From Streptomyces verrucosisporus (GTDB lineage: Bacteria > Actinomycetota > Actinomycetes > Streptomycetales > Streptomycetaceae), in the NCBI RefSeq assembly GCF_017114865.1, contig NZ_JADEYH010000014.1, positions 62,001-126,000 of the forward strand: a stretch of DNA of 64,000 nucleotides, written 5' to 3'. Position numbers and translations under genes: made by a program. Shown one piece after another: positions 16,625 to 25,274 of the stretch (its first letter is position 1; each line of letters starts with the position of its first letter). The notes beneath the pieces were generated by a model. The model was not told the DNA's origin and ran no database searches. It was given only the letters and a program-made list of their open reading frames with translations.

Positions 16625-17680
16625 TCAACCCTCGCGGTAACGCAGGAGCAGCATCGCCGCGTCGTCCTGCAGCGGCCCGCCGACATGCGTCACCAGATCC
16701 CGGCACAGAGACTCCAGACCTATGTCCGGGTTCGTCTCCCGCAGCAGGAAGGCCCGCCGGATCAGCGGGTAGAAGCGGTCGTCCGGATCGCGCGCCTCGG
16801 TCACACCGTCGGTGTACAGCAGCATCTGCTCGCCGGGGGCGAGCGACAGCCCGTACGGCTCCGGGGGCTTGAGGTCGAAGCCCATGCCCAGGGGCGGCGC
16901 GGTCTCCGGCGGCTCGGAGAGATGGGCCGCACCGTCCGCGCGGACCACCAGCGGCGATGGGTGGCCGTGGTTGAGTACGGTCACCGAACGGTCCTCGTGC
17001 GTCTCGGCCAGGACGGCCGTGACGAACCGCTCCTGTGTCATGTGCCGGTTGACCGAACGCTCCAGCCGGGCGCTCACCGCCGCCAGGTCCGGCTCGTCGT
17101 ACGCCGCCTCCCGGAACGCGGCCAGGACGACCGCGGCCGTCTCCACCGCCTCCAGCCCCTTGCCCTGGACGTCGCCCACGATCACCCGGACCCCCGAGGG
17201 CGAGTTGACCACCTCGTACAGATCGCCCCCGATCCGGGCCTCGGCCACCGCGGAGGTGTAGGACACCGCGATCCGCAGATGCCCCGCGGCCCGGGGCACC
17301 GGGCGCAGCAGCACCCGCTGGGCCACCTCGGCGATGGACCGCACGTTCGCCAGCTCGGCCTCGTGCCGCTGGCGGATGGCGGCCGCGACCAGTCCGGCCA
17401 CCGACACCCCGGCCACCGACAGCAGTGCCGTGTAGCCGCGCGTGGTCCCCAGCAGGCCGTCGTAGAAGGCCAGGCAGAAGCACAGGGCCAGGGCCAGCAG
17501 CCCGATCAGCGCGGTGCGGCGCATACCGCCGACCAGACTGGCGAAGGCGGGGCCGAGCGACAGCAGCGGCAGGAACCCCACACCCGGACCGGCCGTCACG
17601 TCCACCAGGGCGACGACGGTCATGGCCGCGAAGGGCAACCCGGCCAGGAGTCGGTAGCTGTCGTCGTCGCGCTCGGCCAA
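16625..17680 (-). CDS. membrane SpoIIE-type PP2C phosphatase
   Basis: About 351 residues. Three or four hydrophobic segments fill residues 12-110, followed by a SpoIIE/RsbU phosphatase domain with metal-binding motifs IGGDLYEVV, VGDVQGKG, YTDGVTEARD and a final QDDAAMLLLR. Such enzymes dephosphorylate anti-anti-sigma factors to release sigma factors. No sensor PAS/GAF domain or anti-sigma gene is attached. The start is uncertain: TTG 17680 has CGGAG at 7-nt spacing, whereas the frame stays open to an ATG at 17872 with no ribosome binding site. Confidence 0.82.
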   Translation of the reverse strand: MAERDDDSYRLLAGLPFAAMTVVALVDVTAGPGVGFLPLLSLGPAFASLVGGMRRTALIGLLALALCFCLAFYDGLLGTTRGYTALLSVAGVSVAGLVAAAIRQRHEAELANVRSIAEVAQRVLLRPVPRAAGHLRIAVSYTSAVAEARIGGDLYEVVNSPSGVRVIVGDVQGKGLEAVETAAVVLAAFREAAYDEPDLAAVSARLERSVNRHMTQERFVTAVLAETHEDRSVTVLNHGHPSPLVVRADGAAHLSEPPETAPPLGMGFDLKPPEPYGLSLAPGEQMLLYTDGVTEARDPDDRFYPLIRRAFLLRETNPDIGLESLCRDLVTHVGGPLQDDAAMLLLRYREG

Positions 17681-18050
17681 GGTGAACTCCGGTTTCGCTG
17701 CGGATGCCCCGCGGTTGTCTGCGAACAGCTTCCCAGGCCGGGGCGGTACGGAAAAGCGACCCGCGCGGTCGCACCGTTTCCCGCGCCCGCTCGTACGGGC
17801 CGCCCGGACCACCCCGGCGGCCCGGTCCGCCGCCGGCGACGGGCGGTGCCGCCCTCCCGGCGCCTGCCGCACCGGCCCCCGCGCCGCTCCTCACGCCCCC
17901 CACTCCGGCAGCCGCGCGATCCGTTCGCCCGGTCGGCGCAGCCGGGCACCGCCCGAGGTGCCGCCCGTCCCGCCGTCGCCCACGCTGCCGGAAGAGGAGG
18001 ACGGCGCGCCCGCCCCGAAGCGGCGTGCCGGGACGCACGGGAGGCGAAGG
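17681..18050. other. 370-base gap between divergent genes
   Basis: This holds either the upstream part of the phosphatase frame (open to 17872) or the control regions of the phosphatase and the CapA-like gene. A GGGAGG motif at 18040-18045 is the ribosome binding site of the latter. No convincing promoter hexamers or other gene are visible. Confidence 0.4.
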
Positions 18051-19268
18051 ATGCGCCGGATCACAACAGCGGGGACGGCAGCCGGGCGGACCGCACGGCG
18101 GACGGCCGGACGTAAGGGAGAGGGCGAGGCGGCGCGCCGGATACGCCCGGGCCGCCGGATACGCCTGGCGGCCACGACCGCCGCCGTACTGGCGCTGGCC
18201 GCGCCCGCCTCGTGCACCGCGCCCGGCGGCACCCCGGAGGAGGACCGGGCCGCGCGGGCGGACGGGGGCAGACCGTTCACCGTGGTGGCGACCGGCGACA
18301 TCATCCCGTACCTGTCGATCATCGAGCAGGCCCGGCGTGACGCGGGCGGCGCCGGACACGACTTCACCCGCATCCTCGCGGGCGTGAAACCGGTGGTCGA
18401 ACCCGCCGACATCGCGCTGTGCCACATGGAGACGCCCTACGGCGACGAGGACGGCCCCTTCACCGGCTATCCGCTGTTCCGCTCCCCGCCCCAGCTCGCG
18501 AAGGCCCTGCGGGCCACCGGCTACGACAGCTGCTCGACCGCCTCCAACCACAGCCTCGACGACGGCTTCCAGGGGGTGCGCCGCACCCTCGGCGCGCTGG
18601 ACGCGGCGGGAGTGCGGCACACGGGCACCGCCCGCGACGCGGCGGAGGCCGCCCGCCCGGCGCTGCTGGAGGCCGGCGGCGCCCGCGTCGCCCATCTGGC
18701 GTACACCTACGGCACCAACGGCATCCCACTTCCCGAGGACCGGCCGTGGGCGGTGAGCATGCTGGAACCGGAACGCGTGCTCGCCGACGCCCGCGCCGCC
18801 CGCCGGGCCGGGGCCGACGTGGTGATCGTCAGCCTCCACTGGGGGACGGAGTGGCAGCAGGCGCCCGACACGACACAGAAGGAACTGGCCCGCAGGCTCA
18901 CCGCCGCGCGCACCGGCGGACGCCGGGACGTCGACCTGCTGATCGGCACCCACAACCACGTGCCCCAGCCGTACGAGAAGGTGAACGGCACCTGGGTGGT
19001 CTACGGCCTGGGCGACCAGATCGCCAGCTTCGTCCCCGAGAGCAAGCGCAGCGGCAACGAGGGCTCCATGGCCCGCTTCACCTTCACTCCCGAGGGCGGC
19101 CGCTGGACCGTCACGGGGGCGGAGTTCCTGGTCGGCCACTCCGACATGGGACCGCCCTTCCGCGTGGTGCGCGCCACCGGGGAGAACTTCCCCGAGGTGC
19201 ACAGGCGGGTGCGCGAGGCGGTGCTGAGCCGGGGCGCGGGCGAGGACGGTCTCACCGAGGGCCGGTGA
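18051..19268 (+). CDS. CapA/PgsA-family exported protein
   Basis: A 405-residue protein with the PGA_cap metallophosphatase-like fold. It has an Arg-rich N-terminus, then a hydrophobic stretch ending in APASC (a poor lipobox, with Pro at -3), so it is exported and possibly lipid-anchored. The domain begins VVATGDIIPY, with CHMETP, STASNHSLDDG, VSLHWGTEW and GTHNHVPQP placing the usual Asp/Asn/His residues. CapA-like proteins act in poly-gamma-glutamate or cell-envelope metabolism. No capBC genes are adjacent, so a polyglutamate role is unsupported. Confidence 0.82.
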   Translation: MRRITTAGTAAGRTARRTAGRKGEGEAARRIRPGRRIRLAATTAAVLALAAPASCTAPGGTPEEDRAARADGGRPFTVVATGDIIPYLSIIEQARRDAGGAGHDFTRILAGVKPVVEPADIALCHMETPYGDEDGPFTGYPLFRSPPQLAKALRATGYDSCSTASNHSLDDGFQGVRRTLGALDAAGVRHTGTARDAAEAARPALLEAGGARVAHLAYTYGTNGIPLPEDRPWAVSMLEPERVLADARAARRAGADVVIVSLHWGTEWQQAPDTTQKELARRLTAARTGGRRDVDLLIGTHNHVPQPYEKVNGTWVVYGLGDQIASFVPESKRSGNEGSMARFTFTPEGGRWTVTGAEFLVGHSDMGPPFRVVRATGENFPEVHRRVREAVLSRGAGEDGLTEGR

Positions 19269-19323
19269 GACCGAGCGCCGGACCGGCCGGACCGGTCGGC
19301 CCGGCCGCCGCCCCCAGCGGGTG

Positions 19324-20196
19324 TCAGCCCGCCGCCTCGCCCGCGTGCGGGGAGATCACCCCGGCCGCGACCAGGGCGAAGATCAGCAGGCCCAGCAGTA
19401 TCCGGTAGATCACGAACGGCATGAAGCTCCTGGTGGAGATGAACTTCATGAACCATGCGATGACCGCGTAGGCCACGAGGAAGGACAGCGCGGTCGCGAA
19501 GAGCGTCGGCGCCCAGGAGACGTGCCCCTGGCCGATCTCCGTCAGCTCGAACAGACCGGAGGCGAGGACGGCCGGGATGGCCAGCAGGAAGGAGTAGCGG
19601 GCGGCGGCCTCGCGGGAGTAGCCCATGAACAGGCCGCCGCTGATCGTCGCGCCCGAGCGGGACACACCGGGGACCAGCGCCATCGCCTGGGCCATGCCGT
19701 ACAGCAGACCGTCGCGCACGGTCAGCCTCTCCAGCGACTTGCGCTCGCGCACGGCGCGGTGGCGCCCGCCGGAGGCGTCGCGGGAGGCGAGCCGGTCGGC
19801 CACGCCCAGGACGATGCCCAGCACGATCAGGGTCGTGGCGATCAGCCGCAGATCGCGGAACGGACCCTCGATGTAGTCCTTGAGGGTCAGGCCCAGGACG
19901 CCGATCGGGATGGAGCCGACGATCACCAGCCAGCCCAGCTTCGCGTCGTGCTCGCGGCGCGCCCGCCTGTCGTACAGCGAGCGGAACCAGGCGGAGACGA
20001 TCCGCGCGATGTCCTTGCGGAAGTAGATCAGCACCGCCGCCTCGGTGCCGATCTGGGTGACGGCGGTGAAGGCCGCGCCTGGGTCCTCCCACCCCGCGAA
20101 GACCGCGGTCAGCCGCAGATGGGCGCTGGAGGATATGGGAAGGAACTCGGTCAGCCCCTGGACGAGCCCGAGGATGAACGCTTCGAACCAAGACAT
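19324..20196 (-). CDS. uppP: undecaprenyl-diphosphatase
   Basis: A 290-residue BacA/UppP membrane phosphatase that recycles undecaprenyl pyrophosphate to undecaprenyl phosphate. Motifs GLTEFLPISSSAHL and PGVSRSGATI hold the catalytic Glu, Ser, His and Arg residues. About eight hydrophobic segments are present. It would supply the lipid carrier needed for peptidoglycan and for the polysaccharide locus 11 kb away, and overexpression of this family gives bacitracin resistance. Confidence 0.93.
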   Translation of the reverse strand: MSWFEAFILGLVQGLTEFLPISSSAHLRLTAVFAGWEDPGAAFTAVTQIGTEAAVLIYFRKDIARIVSAWFRSLYDRRARREHDAKLGWLVIVGSIPIGVLGLTLKDYIEGPFRDLRLIATTLIVLGIVLGVADRLASRDASGGRHRAVRERKSLERLTVRDGLLYGMAQAMALVPGVSRSGATISGGLFMGYSREAAARYSFLLAIPAVLASGLFELTEIGQGHVSWAPTLFATALSFLVAYAVIAWFMKFISTRSFMPFVIYRILLGLLIFALVAAGVISPHAGEAAG

Positions 20197-20248
20197 GTCG
20201 GGGTGTGCTCGTCCCTATTTCGTGATCATCGGTCAGGTCGGGCAGATG

Positions 20249-21121
20249 CTATGTCCGGTCGGGAACGGGGAGGGAAACGGCGGGAGAACGTCGCGGGTTC
20301 GCGCGTACCGGCCCGGTGACCGCCCGTCCCGGCGCCCCGGCCGCGGTCTGATCGGTGGCCTGGTCGGTGGTCCGGTCCACGGTCCGCTCAGTGGTCCGGC
20401 CCACGGCCGAGGCCGGCGTCCCGGACCCGCGCAGCCGGGCGCGCCTGCGCCAGGCGACGACCGCGGCGGCCAGCCCGGGAACGGCGATGAAGGCGGCCGC
20501 GACCAGGAAGACGGGCGAGGTCGGTGCGGAGGCCTGGCTGCCCGCCACGGCGTACGCGGCGGTGTTGGGCACACATCCCAGCGCGGTGGCCGCCAGGAAG
20601 GCGGACCAGCGCATCCGGCTGACGGAGGCGCCGTAGTTGGAGACGGCGAACGGGATCCCCGGCAGCACCCGCAGCACCAGCATCGAGCGGAAGCCCCGGC
20701 GGCTGAGCTGCCGGTCCCCGGCCGCCAGCCAGCGGCCGCGCAGCAGCGGACGCAGGGCGTCCTGCCCCAGAAGCCGCCCCAGCCCGAAGGCCAGCCCGGC
20801 CCCCAGCACCGTCCCGGCCACCGCCGCCGCGGTGCCCAGGGCGGCGCCGAAGAGGGCGCCCGAGGCCAGGTTCAGCACCGGTCTGGGCACGAGGGCCGCG
20901 GTGCCCAGACCGTAGGCGAGGGCGAACAGCGCCAGCGCGCCGCCCCCGGCCAGCGGGGGGCGCCAGCCCTGGGTGATCAGCCGCTGGGGCTCGTGGAGGG
21001 CCACCATCGTGGCGGCGGCGGCCAGCAGCACGGCCAGGAGGGACAGACGGGACCACGGGGAGAACAGCACCGCGGAGCACCGGGCGGCGGGTCCTACGGG
21101 CCGGGGAGCGGGGACGGGCAC
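20249..21121 (-). CDS. TVP38/TMEM64 (DedA-like) membrane protein
   Basis: A protein of about 290 residues with five or six hydrophobic segments. The central SNARE-associated domain has FGLGRLLGQD and LVLRVLPGIPFAVSNYGAS. The C-terminal 60 residues are polar and Thr/Asp/Arg-rich (RTTDQATDQT). DedA/TVP38 proteins are proposed lipid-carrier flippases. Its position next to uppP on the same strand, with a gap of about 50 nt, is suggestive of undecaprenyl-phosphate recycling. The start (GTG 21121) lacks a clear ribosome binding site, and an internal start is possible. Confidence 0.75.
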   Translation of the reverse strand: MPVPAPRPVGPAARCSAVLFSPWSRLSLLAVLLAAAATMVALHEPQRLITQGWRPPLAGGGALALFALAYGLGTAALVPRPVLNLASGALFGAALGTAAAVAGTVLGAGLAFGLGRLLGQDALRPLLRGRWLAAGDRQLSRRGFRSMLVLRVLPGIPFAVSNYGASVSRMRWSAFLAATALGCVPNTAAYAVAGSQASAPTSPVFLVAAAFIAVPGLAAAVVAWRRRARLRGSGTPASAVGRTTERTVDRTTDQATDQTAAGAPGRAVTGPVRANPRRSPAVSLPVPDRT

Positions 21122-21198
21122 CGGGCGAGCGTAACCGACACCGGCGACATACGTCCCGGTCTGCCCGCTGTGAGGTCCGCGACCCGGCACCCGCCGGC

Positions 21199-21228
21199 CC
21201 CGTCCTTCCGGCCGGCCGGAAGGACGGG
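21199..21228. repeat. 30-bp perfect palindrome before methyltransferase gene
   Basis: Bases 21199-21213 and 21214-21228 are exact complements with no spacer. It ends 11 nt before the ATG at 21240 and covers the AAGGA that could act as ribosome binding site. It lies between two divergent genes, so it is an operator or a translation-masking hairpin rather than a terminator. Confidence 0.75.
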
Positions 21229-21239
21229 ACAATGGGGCG

Positions 21240-22139
21240 ATGGACGAGGTGGCGCGGGACCGGACGGCGGACGACCGGACGGCAGGGGAGCCGGTGCCAG
21301 TACGCCGGGCCGTGGACCAGGGCACCGCCCGGCTGCTGCCGGACGTGGACCGGCCGCGCGCCTGGCTGCTCACCGTCGACGACGCGCCCCAGTCGTACGT
21401 GGACCTCGGCGACCCGGCGCACCTGGAGTTCGAGTACGTGCGCCGGATCGCCCACGTCCTGGACCGCGCCGCCGCCCCGGGCGCACCGCTGGACCTCCTC
21501 CACCTGGGCGGCGGGGCCATGACCCTGCCGCGCTACCTGGCCGCCGCCCGCCCCGGATCCCGCCAGGAAGTGGTGGACGCCGACCGGGCCCTGCTCGGCC
21601 TGGTCGCCGAACACCTGCCGCTGCCGCCCGGCGGCGGCATCGAGGTGCGGGCCGGGGACGCCCTCACCGCGCTGCGCGACAGGCCCGCCGGATCTGTGGA
21701 CGTCCTGGTCGCCGACGTCTTCGGCGGCTCCCGCGTCCCGGCCCATCTGACCACCCTGGCGTACGCCCGGGCCGCGGCCCGGGTGCTGCGGCCGGACGGC
21801 GTCTACGTCGCCAACCTCGCCGACGCCGCCCCCTTCGGCTTCCTCCGCTCCCAGCTGGCCGCCTTCCGCACGGTCTTCGGCGAGGACCCCGGCCGGCTGT
21901 GCCTGATCGCCGAGCCCGCCGTGCTGCGCGGCCGCCGGTTCGGCAACACCGTGCTGGCCGCCTCCCGCGCCGGGCTGCCCGTGGAGCGGCTGGCGCGGGC
22001 GGTCGCGGGCGACCCGTTCCCGGCCCGGGTGGTGCACGGGGCCGCGCTGGAGCGGCTGACCGGGAACGCGCGCCCGGTTCAGGAGAGCGAGGCGACGCCC
22101 TCGCCCGAGCCGCCGGAGGGCTCCTTCACCGTCGGCTGA
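21240..22139 (+). CDS. spermidine synthase-like methyltransferase-fold protein
   Basis: A 299-residue protein of the spermidine synthase-like, SAM-binding Rossmann fold. LLHLGGGAMTLPRYL is the glycine-rich cofactor loop, VVDADRALLGL the acidic strand 2 end, and VLVADVFGG strand 4. Polyamine-binding residues of true SpeE are not evident, so aminopropyl transfer is unlikely to be certain. Cytoplasmic. Its 3' end overlaps the convergent MFS gene by 61 nt. Confidence 0.78.
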   Translation: MDEVARDRTADDRTAGEPVPVRRAVDQGTARLLPDVDRPRAWLLTVDDAPQSYVDLGDPAHLEFEYVRRIAHVLDRAAAPGAPLDLLHLGGGAMTLPRYLAAARPGSRQEVVDADRALLGLVAEHLPLPPGGGIEVRAGDALTALRDRPAGSVDVLVADVFGGSRVPAHLTTLAYARAAARVLRPDGVYVANLADAAPFGFLRSQLAAFRTVFGEDPGRLCLIAEPAVLRGRRFGNTVLAASRAGLPVERLARAVAGDPFPARVVHGAALERLTGNARPVQESEATPSPEPPEGSFTVG

Positions 22140-23308
22140 GGGCCGGCCGCCGCGGTCCCGTCCCGGCGGGTCAGGCCGCGCACCCCCGGCACGCACAACA
22201 CCGCGGCCGTCAGCGCCGCGACCAGCACCGAGCAGCCCCACAGCGCCGTCGGCCGGCCCACCAGCGACTCGACGGGCCCGGCCGCGGCCGTGGCCAGGGG
22301 CACCAGGGCGATCGACCCCAGCCAGTCGTAGGCCGAGACCCGGGAGAACTTCTCCTCGGGCACCTCCTGGTGCAGCGCCGTCATCCAGGACACCCCGAAC
22401 ACCTCGATGGCCACCCCGGTCGTGAACATCACCGCGGCCAGGCCCGCTGCGGGCAGGGGGACCGCCAGCGCCGCCGAGGGCAGCGCCAGGGGGAAGACGC
22501 ACAGGGTGCCCGCGAGCATGATGCGGCGCGGCCGCCAGCGGGTCATGAGCACCCCGCCGCACACCGTGCCCGCGCCGAAGGCGGCCAGGGCCAGCCCCCA
22601 CGGCCGGGCGCCGCCCAGGTGCTCCTCGGCGACCTGCGGCCCGTACACCGCCTCGGCCGCCGCGACCACCGCGTTGACCACCGCGAACTGCAGGACCACC
22701 GCCCACAGCCACGGCCGCCCCGCGACCTCGCGCCAGCCGTCGCGCAGATCGCCGAGCAGGCCGCCGCCCGGCGCGCGCTCGGGCACACCGCGCAGGTCGA
22801 GCAGGGCGCGCAGCGCCCCCGCGGCGGCGAACGCGGCGGCGTCGATCGCCAGCACCCAGCCGGGGCCGACCGCGGCGATCAGCGCGCCGCCGAGCGCCGC
22901 GCCGCCGATGGACGCGCCGTTGACCCCCATCCGGAAGACGGCGAAGGCGCGCCCGGCCTGCTCGCCGCGGACACTGGCGAGCACCATCCCCTCGGCGGCC
23001 GGGGCGAAGAAGGCGTGCCCGGTGCCGCCCAGCGCCGACAGCAGCACCATCTGCCACAGCTCGGCGCTCCCGGTGATCACCAGTGCGGCGAAGACGCCCT
23101 GGGAGGCGCAGTTGAGCGCGTTGGCCGCCACCATCACCCGGTGGCGCGGCAACCGGTCGGCGACGGCGCCGCCGACGAGCAGGAACAGCACCAGGGGGAC
23201 GGTGCGGGCGGCGGCGACCAGGCCCACGTCGGTGCCGTCGCCGCCCAGGGCGAGCACGGCGAACGCCGCCGCGATCAGCGCACCGGAGTTGCCCAGCCCG
23301 GTGATCAC
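22079..23308 (-). CDS. MFS transporter
   Basis: A major-facilitator protein of 409 residues from GTG 23308, with about twelve hydrophobic segments and the usual loop motif RLPRHRVM between helices 2 and 3. It resembles drug-efflux-type MFS proteins (MFS_3). The first helix looks clipped: the same frame continues upstream with GRNYTLLTAAAV but has no ATG, GTG or TTG before it meets the preceding gene. A CTG at 23404-23402, overlapping that gene's stop, is the only near-start codon. The real start may be non-standard. Substrate unknown. Confidence 0.8.
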   Translation of the reverse strand: MITGLGNSGALIAAAFAVLALGGDGTDVGLVAAARTVPLVLFLLVGGAVADRLPRHRVMVAANALNCASQGVFAALVITGSAELWQMVLLSALGGTGHAFFAPAAEGMVLASVRGEQAGRAFAVFRMGVNGASIGGAALGGALIAAVGPGWVLAIDAAAFAAAGALRALLDLRGVPERAPGGGLLGDLRDGWREVAGRPWLWAVVLQFAVVNAVVAAAEAVYGPQVAEEHLGGARPWGLALAAFGAGTVCGGVLMTRWRPRRIMLAGTLCVFPLALPSAALAVPLPAAGLAAVMFTTGVAIEVFGVSWMTALHQEVPEEKFSRVSAYDWLGSIALVPLATAAAGPVESLVGRPTALWGCSVLVAALTAAVLCVPGVRGLTRRDGTAAAGPQPTVKEPSGGSGEGVASLS

Positions 23309-23400
23309 GGCGGCGGCCGTCAGCAGCGTGTAGTTGCGGCCCGCCCAGGCGGGGCGGGACGGTCGCCGCCCCGCCCTGCCGCCGGCGGGCCCCCCGCCGG

Positions 23401-24471
23401 TCAGTCCTGCTCCGCGTACGGCCGCAGGCTGCCGGTCATCTTGTCGATGGTGGCCTGGGACACCTCGTCATCGACCCCGGCGTCGGTGATCAGGAGCCAG
23501 ATGCGCAGGTCGTTGCTGCCGTCGATCCAGGAGACGGTCACGACCCTGCCGTCGGAGTCGCACTTGTTCTCCTTCTTGACGCCGGTGGCCGTGGCGCTCG
23601 CTATGTGGCCGGTGATGCCGTGCTCGTTGGAGAACTTCTTCGCCTTGGTCAGCTTGACGGTGTCCTCCTGCTCGCCGTAGGCGAAGTAGACGAAGTTCTC
23701 CGCGGCGATCTCGGCGCCCTCGGCGGTGTTGCGGGAGCCCTGGCCGCCCTTGCTGCCGACGGTGGCCCGGGTGTACTTGCCGTTGCCGGCCTCGCACCAG
23801 CCCTCCTTGTAGAAGGCCGGTGCGCTGAAGGCGACCTGGGGTCCGGAGAAGGGGTCGTCCTCGTCCTTCTGCCCGTAGCCGATGATCGTCGTCTCCGTGC
23901 CGAGCTTCCAGTCGGCGGGCACGTCGAAGGCGTTGTGGTGCTTGGCATTGGTGACGACCTTCCAGCCGGAGACCACCGGGTCGGGCTTCTCGGGAGCCAC
24001 GCCGTCACGCGGATTGGTGGGATCGTCCCGCTCGGCACCGGAGCCCTCGTCCTCGTCCGGCTCGGCGGTGGAGGGCTCGGGGCTCGGCGAGACGCCGGCG
24101 CCGGGGCCCGCGGTCTTCTCGCCCTTGTCGTCGCCGGTGAGGACGAGGACGCCCGTCACCACGGCCGCGGCGATCACCGCGACGGCCGCGACGATGGCGA
24201 TCGCCGTGTTCCGGCCCCTCTTCCCCTCCTTGCCGCCCTGCGGCGGCTGCGGTGCGCCGGGCACGCCCGGCTGCCCCCACTGGCCGCCGGGCTGCCCCTG
24301 GTGGCCCGGTCCCTGATAGGGGTTGGGTGCCTGGTACCCCGGCGTCTGGTAGGGGTTCGGAGCCTGATAACCCGGCGTCTGGCACGGGTTGGGCTGGTTG
24401 TGCTGATTCTGCGGGCTGTGCGGGTCCTGCGGGTTCTGCTCGCCCCCGGGCGGCTGCTGTCCTGGCCACAT
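23401..24471 (-). CDS. membrane-anchored protein with Pro/Gln-rich N-terminus
   Basis: A 356-residue protein. Residues 1-85 are Pro/Gln/Gly/Tyr-rich, with three near-identical copies of NPYQTPGYQAP (28-57) typical of actinobacterial cytoplasmic tails. A single membrane helix follows (about 90-112), then an acidic Ser/Pro/Glu linker, and from about 165 a soluble extracytoplasmic domain with two Cys (WCEAG and NKCDSD) that may pair. No enzymatic motif is seen. The MFS gene follows almost immediately on the same strand. Function unknown; the topology prediction is firm. Confidence 0.78.
   Translation of the reverse strand: MWPGQQPPGGEQNPQDPHSPQNQHNQPNPCQTPGYQAPNPYQTPGYQAPNPYQGPGHQGQPGGQWGQPGVPGAPQPPQGGKEGKRGRNTAIAIVAAVAVIAAAVVTGVLVLTGDDKGEKTAGPGAGVSPSPEPSTAEPDEDEGSGAERDDPTNPRDGVAPEKPDPVVSGWKVVTNAKHHNAFDVPADWKLGTETTIIGYGQKDEDDPFSGPQVAFSAPAFYKEGWCEAGNGKYTRATVGSKGGQGSRNTAEGAEIAAENFVYFAYGEQEDTVKLTKAKKFSNEHGITGHIASATATGVKKENKCDSDGRVVTVSWIDGSNDLRIWLLITDAGVDDEVSQATIDKMTGSLRPYAEQD
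24301..24390. repeat. 33-bp tandem repeat within the Pro/Gln-rich tail
   Basis: About 2.7 copies of a 33-bp unit encode NPYQTPGYQAP-type repeats in the membrane-anchored protein. Copy number is likely to vary between strains. Confidence 0.7.
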
Positions 24472-24584
24472 GGCGAGAACACTAGAGCCGCCGCCGCGGC
24501 CGGACCACGGCCACCCCCGCTTCGGTACGCACCCGGTACACGGGACCCCGCCCGAGGCACGTGCACCGGGTGCCCGCCGAGGTC

Positions 24585-25133
24585 TCAGCCCTCGCCGTCC
24601 TCCAGGACGACCAGCGTCTCCCGGTGCGCGCCGGCCAGCCCCCGGTACGCCGCGGCGTTGACGCGTACGCCCTCGCGCTCCTCCTCGGTCAGCTCCCGCC
24701 TGACGCGGGCCGGCACCCCGGCGACCAGGGAACCGGGCGGAACCTCCATGCCCTGCGGGACCAGGGCGTGGGCCGCCACCAGCGAACCGGCGCCCACCCG
24801 GGCCCCGTTGAGCACCGTCGCGCCCATCCCGACCAGGACGTCGTCCCCGATCGTGCAGCCGTGCAGCACCGCGTTGTGCCCCACCGAGACGCGCTCGCCC
24901 ACGACGACGGGGAAGCCCGGGTCGGCGTGGACGGTGCAGTTGTCCTGCACATTGCTGTCCGTGCCGAGGGTGATCGCGTCGCAGTCGCCGCGCAGCACCG
25001 CGTTGTACCAGACGCTCGAGCCCGGCCCCAGCGACACCTGGCCGACCACCACGGCCGTGGGGGCGACGTACGCCTCCGGATCGATCTCGGGCTCCCTGCC
25101 CACCACACCCGCGACCATCGCCCGCCGTTCCAT
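24585..25133 (-). CDS. gamma-type carbonic anhydrase family protein
   Basis: A 182-residue left-handed beta-helix protein of the gamma-carbonic anhydrase/PaaY group. It has hexapeptide repeats from residue 20 to 140, with the three zinc-ligand His in NCTVHAD, VSVGHNAVLHG. SSVWYNAVLRGD is the typical family signature. Zinc-dependent CO2 hydration is possible, although many members have other or unknown roles. ATG 25133 follows GGGAGAGG; the ATG at 25118 is an alternative. Confidence 0.83.
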   Translation of the reverse strand: MERRAMVAGVVGREPEIDPEAYVAPTAVVVGQVSLGPGSSVWYNAVLRGDCDAITLGTDSNVQDNCTVHADPGFPVVVGERVSVGHNAVLHGCTIGDDVLVGMGATVLNGARVGAGSLVAAHALVPQGMEVPPGSLVAGVPARVRRELTEEEREGVRVNAAAYRGLAGAHRETLVVLEDGEG

Positions 25134-25274
25134 CCGTGCCTCTCCCGCCTGCCGTGCCGCGCGCGGCCCGTGTGCCGAGCGCCTTCCTCGAAACGGCACC
25201 GTAAGCGATGGGTGGGGCGGGAATCACAGCACGGCGGGCGGTGCGCCGCCCGCCCGGGCGTCTACCGTGATCAG

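Noticed and set aside
18051..19268. Calling a poly-gamma-glutamate capsule system
   Set aside because: Only the CapA-like gene is present; capB and capC homologues are not nearby.
21240..22139. Polyamine synthesis gene (speE)
   Set aside because: The fold matches, but polyamine-pocket residues are not evident and no polyamine genes are adjacent.
24301..24390. CRISPR-like repeat
   Set aside because: It is a 33-bp in-frame coding repeat with no spacers and no cas genes.
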